Below are positions 57,256 through 64,000 of a stretch of 64,000 nt of DNA, piece by piece. Within the stretch, counting starts at the first letter, position 1, and each line of letters opens with the position of its first letter. Below the pieces are notes generated by a model that was given only the letters and a program-made list of their open reading frames with translations, made no database searches and was not told the DNA's origin. The position numbers were made by a program, and so were the translations under genes. Where the stretch lies: the NCBI GenBank assembly GCA_037176705.1, contig CM073886.1, forward strand, positions 90,059,501-90,123,500. Direction: 5' to 3'. This DNA is from Molossus alvarezi. Its lineage: Eukaryota > Chordata > Mammalia > Chiroptera > Molossidae.

Positions 57256-58155
57256 ATCTTATGGCCTAATGCTGAATGAACCTCCTTTGAGAAAATAATA
57301 AACACAATGATGAGGAAATATTCAAATGCTTCTGAAAATACTGGTGGGGCCACATTGCCTTTGTGTACAGGTAATCCATGCTTAACAATCACAACATATA
57401 CCTATGGTATGGCATCTTTAGGGGTACAGTACGGACATCCAGATGGCTCATATATTGTTATATAGATGGGGAGGCAGTCACTCCCATCATTGGGAGGCAA
57501 AGTAAAAATATGCCTCAATTTCGACCAGCTCATCACTTCATTTGGCCATGACCTCAGTCGTTGCTGACCGCTTAGATGTGTACAGAGGCCCTGGGTCAGC
57601 AGCCCAGACTGCAGCACAGGGAGACTTTCTGCTTCTGTGAGACTCCTGTCTGTGAGACATCCTCATTGCCAGAATGACAGACTGCCTTGCGCCTGCTGGG
57701 GAAACACACACAAGCACAGGAACGAGCAGGTGATGCTTGAAAGGAGCTCAGCTCCACTTGATAAGCATGATAGACTAAAGAACTCCTTTTACATTAAGTT
57801 TGAATGGGAAAATGCGGTTGGTTTTTATCATTAAACCAAAGGATGACTTAACATGTGTTGGGGAGTTGGCAGCTTCACCAGATGGAACAAACATTGCCAG
57901 ATATAATTCACTCGGGGAGGGGGGAGAATCAATGTCATTCATGTGTAAAGTGCAGAAAACACCCAAACTTATAAGCATACAAGAGGAATAGAGGGATAGT
58001 GGAAGGGCAAATAGCAGTGCTATTGAAAAAGAAAAAAGAAAAAACAGGTCAGTGTTTAAAACTAGCCTCAAAACACAGTAATCACAAATTGACTCAAATG
58101 TCTTGTTGGGGGGGGGAAGAGCTAAGAATATTGGAATTATGAGCTGATTAATGGG
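57256..58155. other. Unrecognised non-coding sequence
   Basis: Nothing recognised; frames at 57775-58071 (-) and 57800-57991 (+) overlap and lack domains. Confidence 0.35.
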
Positions 58156-58159
58156 TGGT

Positions 58160-58335
58160 CATAATGATAAATACCATTTATTGAGGATCTACTATGTATC
58201 AAACACTATCGATATTATTTCTATTTTATAGATGGGGAAACTGAGATTTAAAGAGGTTGATTAACCTATAACAGGTACCACAAATGATAAAAAGAACCTG
58301 GATCCAAATCAAGGTTGAGCTGAATCCAAAGCCTA
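58160..58335 (-). repeat. MIR SINE, antisense
   Basis: ATTTATTGAGGATCTACTAT, TTTTATAGATGGGGAAACTG and AACCTGGATCCAAATCAAGG in reverse-complement MIR order. Confidence 0.82.
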
Positions 58336-58489
58336 TAACATACATTTTTAGACTACATGGGAAATAGCTACAAATTATTTAAAATTATGAATTGAGAAAT
58401 GGCATATAATTTGAGATATGCCTAGAAGAGCCTGGAGCAACCACTACTGATGAGTTGTCCAACATTGTTTCCCTCTCTCCTTCCTGTCC

Positions 58490-58950
58490 AAACTTCAATT
58501 ATGTCATACATTTAATCATCCAATTTCCAACTCCCAGAGGAAAGTCCTGATTGAGATAAGAGAGTCCTTGACTGGCATTTTCCCAGCCACTGTTATTGAT
58601 CTAGGGGTGAGCACGTGACCTTAGATGGTCTGATTGAACTGAAGGGAGAAGCATATATTCAGTACTCAAAAAGTATTCTTCTCCTTCCTCTGGATGTAAC
58701 AAGAAAGTGTGTTGCTATTTGGTGAAATGGCAGCCATATTGTGACAATGAAGAAAACCACATGAAATACAACCAACACCCCGAAAATGATATTATGCCCA
58801 GATGGGCCTGTGGGAAAAGCCCACTGAGCTTCTGACTTACCCAGTTTTTGAAACTGTCATACTCCTGAATCTCTTGTTATGTGAAATAAAATGTGTCTAT
58901 TTTTAACTAATTTGAGGCAGAGTTTCTGTCTCTGGCATTGAAAAGCATCT
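58490..58950 (+). repeat. Possible ancient LTR-like repeat
   Basis: GGGTGAGCACGTGACCTTAG, CTCCTTCCTCTGGATGTAAC and an end TTGTTATGTGAAATAAAATG with TTTGAGGCAGAGTTTCTGTC resemble old MaLR-type LTR ends. Not identified to family. Confidence 0.35.
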
Positions 58951-59145
58951 GAATTGATGTTGACTCCCTGCCCAAATTACCTTCTTTAATAGCCTACTAA
59001 GTCCCATGTTCCATAATCAGAGATTTATTTCTTTGCATATTTGTGTTTCCTAATAGGTAATAGATAAATATCTGTATAATTCTAGAGAGGGAACTATTTT
59101 TCTTAGTACTACACAAAAGGAAATGACTTATAAAGAAAAATATTA

Positions 59146-59364
59146 GCCCTGGCCGGTTTGGCTCAGCGGTTAGAGCGTCGACCTGCGGTCCAGAGAGACC
59201 CGGGTTCGGTTCCCGCTAAGGGCACGTACCTCGGTTGCAGTTTGTCCCCGGCCCTGGTTGGTTGTGCGGGTGGCAACCACTCGATGTGTCCCTTTCACAT
59301 CGATGTTTCTCTCTCTCTCTGTTCCTCTCTCTCCCTCCCACTCTACCTGAACAAAAAAAAAAAG
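59146..59364 (+). mobile_element. Very young Ves-type SINE with short 3' end
   Basis: GCCCTGGCCGGTTTGGCTCA head and (CT)n body close to the family consensus implied by the other copies. Perfect 14-bp TSD AAAGAAAAATATTA (59132-59145 and 59365-59378). The element stops at ACCTGAAC followed by A residues, lacking the GAAAAATGTCCTCGGGTGAG GATAAA segment of its relatives. Confidence 0.96.
59159..59213 (+). promoter_or_regulatory. Pol III internal promoter (A and B boxes) of the young SINE
   Basis: A box TGGCTCAGCGG (59159-59169) fits TRGYNNARNNG. B box GGTTCGGTTCC (59203-59213) differs from GGTTCGANTCC at one position. Spacing is tRNA-like. Confidence 0.75.
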
Positions 59365-59384
59365 AAAGAAAAATATTAACATAA

Positions 59385-60830
59385 CTAACTACCAAAAAAT
59401 GTTATAACTTTTAATGTAGAAATACCATTAATAAACTTTAAAGGGAAACAATAAACTGGAAAACATTTTTTCTGCATACAGTACAAAGAGGTAATATCCT
59501 TTCTATGTAAAAAGCTCTTCAAATAGACAAATACCTCAAGAGAAAAATATGCAAAGAATATGAATAAGAAATACAAAAATATAATACTATGCTTACCTAC
59601 CAAATTTGAATTAGTTATTTTTTCAAATTTGGTAGGTAAGCATAGTAGGTTCCTCAGCCCTCCCCAGTCTTCATCAGGCCAACCTGGGCTGATTGCTATG
59701 GCAGAGGCAGGGGTTAAGAGCGAGAGTGGAAACACACCAGCTTTTTGAGGCGTGGGCTCAGACTGACACACCATCACTTCCATTGTTTTCTATTTGCCAT
59801 AACCAGTCTCATAGCCAGTATAATTTGGGGGAAATTGACTCTGGGGAGAATTTGAAAAATTTATATTACAAAGATTCTGACTACAGGGAGAAGTGGAGAA
59901 TTGAGGCCAGTTATCAATCAATCATGAGCATGTACTACATTATCCCAATTATGCTTTTAAAAAGAATGTGTATTAATCTATAATATACATATGTACAAAT
60001 ATATATGTGGTATGTGGATAAATACACCATCCATAGAAATCTATTCTCAGTTAAACAAGCACTATGTAGAAGATCATACCCAAGTGGCCAATAGTCTATA
60101 AAAAGATGCTCAGTCACCTGGAAATGCAAGTTAAAGCCATAATGAGACACCATTACCTACTCAACAGAATGGCTAAAATTAAAGCAAATGAATGTTAAAA
60201 ACCTGACAATACTACATCTTCGTGAGGTATGGAGTTACTGGGACTCATACTGCTAGCAGGAGTATAAATTGGTAGAACCACTTTGGGACTTGTCCATGTC
60301 TACTCAATTAAACATATGCATATTTTATGACCCAGCAATTCCACTCCTAGGTATACACCCAAGAAAAATGCACATATGTGGATGAAAGGACATGTGTAAG
60401 AATACTCACAGATGTATATTTATAGCCCAAATCAACCTAAATGTTTATCAACAATAGAATAAATAAATTGAGAGGTTTTCAAAAAGTGGAATACTATACA
60501 GCAGTGAAAAAGAAGAAACATTGCTACTAGCAACAACATTGATAACTCTACCAGACATAATGTTGAATAAGCAAAACCAGGTCCAAAAAAAAAAAAAGTA
60601 TAGGCCTTACAAAGTACTGAACACATGTAAAACTAACCTGTGGTTGTAGAAATCAGAAAAGCAGTTACATTTGATAACAGGGTGATCCAGATGTGGCACA
60701 AGGGGCTGCTAGCTTTGATCTGGGTTGTGACACTGCCTTGTAAAAAGCCAAACCGTACACTTAAAACTTGGGTGCTTTTCTGGATGCATGTTATACTTCT
60801 ATAACAATATTTACAAAATAATAGTAAAAA
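59385..60830 (+). mobile_element. Old L1 3' region, interrupted at 59579-60083
   Basis: Left part (59385-59578): AATAAACTGGAAAACATTTT, AGAGGTAATATCC and AAGAGAAAAATATGCAAAGA match late ORF2. Right part (60083-60830): GTGGCCAATAGTCTATAAAA AGATGCTCA, CCAGCAATTCCACTCCTAGG TATACACCC, GAATACTATACAGCAGTG and the 3'UTR CCGTACACTTAAAACTTGGG TGC. The 500 bp in between are not L1 and begin with the large inverted repeat. Confidence 0.78.
59585..59647. repeat. Perfect 26-bp inverted repeat (hairpin)
   Basis: Arms 59585-59610 and 59622-59647 are exact reverse complements (outer bases TACTATGCTTACCTACC, inner CAAATTTGAA), with an 11-nt loop TTAGTTATTTT. No mismatch in 26 bp. Confidence 0.97.
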
Positions 60831-60834
60831 TTAG

Positions 60835-62040
60835 ATTTGTTTGAAAGTGTCCCTTATTAAAATGCAAATGCCTCTCAGGAAGATTCCTCATTTTGAGACT
60901 GGCTGGCGCTGGTGCGGGCTGTAAGTGAGGTAAGAGCCTGCAGAATTGGCAGGTCTGAGAGCCCCAGGCTCCCCTGTGGGGAGGTGGAGGGGGCTGAAGG
61001 CACTTGCAGGCAACAATAGTCACTGGTTGGCAACAACAGCACAGGGCCCCAGTGAGGATACTACAAATAGCAGGCCTTCATTTCTAGCAAAACCAGTTTC
61101 AGTGCCCTTGTTGTAGACAGCTTCTTTGTTACCCAGATCCTTGCTGCCCTGCTCCCCTCCTCTGAGCACTGCTGCCCAGCTTCCACGCTCCTCCTGGCTC
61201 GTGAAATCACCCCGCACACAGCAGAGCAGAGTCCGTAATAATGCCTGTTTCAATGAGAGTGCTGCCAAAACGTCAAGAGAAGTGACAGCAAGTATGAAGG
61301 GACCCAGATGTACCCAGCTGAAAGAGGTCTTCCTTAGAGCTCTCTTCCATTTTCCCTCTCCTTTTCAACTCCAATTTTCTCCATCTAATCCCTCATCGCC
61401 AACACATTTAGGATTTTCTCATGGATAAAAATGAGATCCGTGCTCCCTAGGCTTAAGGCCACCTAATGGATACTCTGGACAAGCTGCCAATATACAAGGA
61501 AGGATATAAGTAAAAACACAGCTCATTCAGGATTCTGTGTTCAGGCAGATTATTAATACAAATCATTGCCTTTTCATTACAGCTGGGGACATTTATCATT
61601 CCATTTACCCAGACTTTGCTCAAGAAGTTTTTAAATGTGCCACGGTTTGTCCTATAAGGGTCTTAAATTTTATATGATTTTAACAAGTATAATGTTTGGT
61701 TGTCTGGTCTCCATCAAGCTGGTTAGTAATAAACTTGATTAATTCCATATAGCAAAGTGGAGCACTGTTGTCTGCAAATATCGCTCTCTATAATCAAAGG
61801 AACATAAAGAGAAAATGATGAGAAACTAATTTTCAAGGTGAAAATCAAATAGTGTACCTTCTCTGGACTGATAAACCTGCTATGAACGCACAGATTTGCT
61901 TTTCAGCCACAGGAAACTATTCTCCTTGTAGCCATGCATGACTAAGTCATAAGATAATGTAAAGAAAATCAGGAACCATTTGGCAAGGAGAATCTTGGGA
62001 GGGTATTTTGACCTCATTGTGTTCCACACCATGTGAGACA
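60835..62040. other. Unrecognised non-coding sequence
   Basis: Opposing frames at 61020-61428 have no domain. No repeat family recognised. Confidence 0.4.
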
Positions 62041-62042
62041 AC

Positions 62043-62158
62043 CAATGCCCAGTCGGGGGCTGCAGGAGGCAACCGATCGATGTTTTTTTCTCACACATGT
62101 TTCTCTCTCTCTTTCCCTTCCTCTCTCTCTAAAACATCAATAAACACATTTTATTAAA
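62043..62158 (+). mobile_element. 5'-truncated Ves-type SINE
   Basis: Only the 3' half is left: GCAGGAGGCAACCGATCGAT, (CT)n, AACATCAATAAACACATTTT. Confidence 0.85.
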
Positions 62159-62164
62159 AAAATA

Positions 62165-62310
62165 GCAGCAATTATCTATTAAATATCTTCTGTCTACCAG
62201 ATATAACTCTAAGTGCTTTGCAAGTATAATTTCTAATTCTTACCAAAAACCCTGTGAGAGAGATAATATGATGCCTCACTTACAAAAGAGGAAAGAGGCT
62301 CAGTGTGCAA
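62165..62310 (-). repeat. MIR SINE, antisense
   Basis: TATCTTCTGTCTACCAGATA, CTAAGTGCTTTGCAAGTATA and GAGGAAAGAGGCTCAGTGTG in order. Confidence 0.75.
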
Positions 62311-63000
62311 CTGTGATTTTTACACTTGTTTTATTGATAGTGATTAGACTTACTAGGTCCTGCTACGTTGTATCTATCCTGCAGCTTCTTCTGGGTTCAT
62401 AGAATTAGATCTGGAAGGGCCTTCATAATGTGCTTCCACTTCAACCCTCTAATTCTACAGCCCACAAAATTGGGCTGGTTGGCTTCTTTTGACATTTAGT
62501 TAGACCTATAGACCTGAAGGAAGGACAGGCCCCTAAAAGGTTTGTGAACTGGTAGGTCTTGACTATGGCTCTTCAGCTTCCTCCCAAATAACATGCCAGC
62601 CAAGGCAGAGATGGCTGGAGGGAGTTTTGTGCAAACCGCAGAGCCATTCTTGATTCTCACTGAGATCAGAATGAAACCACTTAGGTTTCTGAGCATCAAT
62701 ACCTTTGACTGACCTTGCTGCCGAATGCTTATTGTGATTTTTGTGCTGCGGCACATTACAAGTTCAAAGTAAGATGGATACATCTTAGTAATACATGTTG
62801 GAGAAAAATCAATTTCTATGATAAATGGTGTGATGCTTGCCTCATCTTGGGGCTGTGTGGGCAGCCCCCTCAGAGTGCAGCATCACACTCCTGAGAAGCC
62901 ACCGCGCTCTCGGAGCAACAACACGCTCGTTACCTCGGAATGTTTGGGCAGAGCTGCAGTGCACAGGGAAGAAAAGGTATCTAACCATTTGATTATAATA
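62311..63000. other. Unrecognised non-coding sequence
   Basis: Nothing recognised. Confidence 0.35.
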
Positions 63001-63002
63001 TT

Positions 63003-63328
63003 TGTTATGGTCTGAATGTGTCCCCCCAAAATTCATGTTAAAATCCTACGCCCCAGAAATGATGGTTCCAGGAGGAGGGGCCTTTGGAGGTGTTTAAGGC
63101 CTGAAAGTAGAACCCTCATGAATGGGACCAGTGTTCTTATAAAAGAGGCTCCGGAGAGCTCCCTTGCCCCTCCCACCTTGTAAGGACACAGTGGAAAGGC
63201 GCGGGCTATGAACCAGGGAAAAGGCCTTTACCCAAATGTTCTGGTACCCTGATCTTGGACTTTCCAGCCTCCGGAACTGTGAGCGATAAATTTCTGCTGT
63301 TTCTAAGCTTCCCATACGGACTAGGACA
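63003..63328 (+). mobile_element. MLT1-type (ERVL-MaLR) solo LTR, near full length
   Basis: TGTTATGGTCTGAATGTGTC start, AAATTCATGTTAAAATCCTA, GAGGGGCCTTTGGAGGTG, CCCTCATGAATGGGACCAGT, TTATAAAAGAGGCTCCGGAG, GATCTTGGACTTTCCAGCCT, GAACTGTGAGCGATAAATTT and a GACTAGGACA end match the MLT1A-like LTR throughout. No internal proviral sequence. Confidence 0.9.
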
Positions 63329-64000
63329 GTATCTGCAGGAACTTGCCATGGAGGTGGCCCATGGTGCTGAGCACTGAAGATTTTGAGAAGCGGGACTGGA
63401 GGGGATGGGGTGCAGATGGATCCCAGCCAAGAAGACAAGGTCAGGACAGGGGGCCAAGCAGTAGGGGGCAGAGTTTGACTGGAGCACAGGGTGTGTACTC
63501 AGAGGAGGAAAGGAGCATAGGTTGGAAAGATGGATGGTACCTGCATCAGGCAGGATTCTTCTAATGGAAGAAACTGAAACACAGTTCAGATTAGCGGAGT
63601 CCAAAAGGGGAATCCATCGGCTCTTCTACCTGGAACATCCGGGGATGCTGCCAGCCTCAGACAGGGATGGATCCGAGCACTAAAACAATCCTCCATTTCT
63701 CTCTCCTCTTCCCTCTGTGGAGTGACCAGAGGGTGCTGGCCTCGCTCACTCCCTGGGCAGGTCCATTTCTGTCAGGTGTCAAGGAAAACAACCCTCAGCA
63801 GATCGGTCTGGGGCCTTGTCTGAGCCACTTGCCTCTCCCTGGGCCAGTCCCCAGGCCCTGGTGAAATGGGTGCAGTGGTCAGCCAGGCCTGGGTGATATG
63901 CCCACCCTATGGCCACAGAGTAGGCTCTGGGGCCAGAAAGAAAGGAAAGACAGAAGCAGGCGTCCACGCCGTCCACCACAGGGCCAGATCAGGCCGTGGC
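63329..64000. other. Unrecognised non-coding sequence
   Basis: GC-moderate; frames at 63343-63979 on both strands have no domain. Confidence 0.35.

Noticed and set aside
59146..59225. A tRNA gene
   Set aside because: A and B boxes are present but belong to a SINE head, with no cloverleaf acceptor stem closing and a CT/A tail.

Overview
The window is mammalian nuclear DNA, most likely from a vespertilionid or closely related yangochiropteran bat. The main evidence is about twenty copies of tRNA-derived Ves-type SINEs with Pol III A and B boxes near their 5' ends, many of them young with clear target-site duplications (TSDs). Around them are L1 elements of a matching lineage and the usual ancient mammalian repeats (MIR, L2, MER5-type hAT, MLT1-type LTRs). 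I see no convincing exon of a functional protein-coding gene. The long open frames are repeat-derived, antisense shadows, or chance frames in GC-rich DNA, so this looks like intergenic or deep intronic sequence.

Layout. 1-1230: L1 ORF2 endonuclease fragment split by a SINE. 1.2-7.1 kb: mostly unique, with a MIR, a CpG-rich patch and one SINE. 7.1-9.4 kb: dense retrotransposon cluster (L1 tail plus four SINEs) and an AT microsatellite. 10.2-11.7 kb: two L1 3' ends. 13.0 kb: a MER5-type hAT element with its 8-bp TSD. 15.6-16.55 kb: a full-length processed pseudogene of ATP6V0C with a perfect 13-bp TSD. 17.5-18.5 kb: L2. 23.6 kb: a probable antisense retrocopy of an unidentified 3'UTR. 24.7 kb: paired perfect hairpins. 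26.3-27.3 kb: an antisense L1 with a nested SINE.

31.65-33.8 kb holds the most notable object: a compact element with an L1 5'UTR, an almost intact ORF1 (one -1 frameshift), a clean loss of nearly all of ORF2, and an L1 3'UTR with poly(A). This is the HAL1 ('half-L1') architecture. 36.4-37.8 kb: an old L1 split by a SINE. 38.7-39.05 and 40.7-41.65 kb: two L1 insertions with head-to-head 5' inversions (twin priming), the second with a perfect 14-bp TSD. 49.1-50.3 kb: L2. 52.4-54.1 kb: an L1 ORF1-to-ORF2-start fragment with two SINEs. 54.5-55.4 kb: SINE, MER5 copies, a C-rich hexamer array able to form a G-quadruplex, and a CpG cluster. 56.2-57.25 kb: a MIR split by a solo LTR. 59.1-60.8 kb: a very young SINE and an old L1 interrupted at a perfect 26-bp inverted repeat. 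63.0-63.33 kb: a near full-length MLT1-type LTR.

There are no operon-like relationships. The sequence records successive retrotransposition: L1 machinery accounts for the L1 copies, the SINEs, the ATP6V0C retrocopy and the HAL1-like element. Repeat family names come from recognition of sequence motifs, not from a database search.
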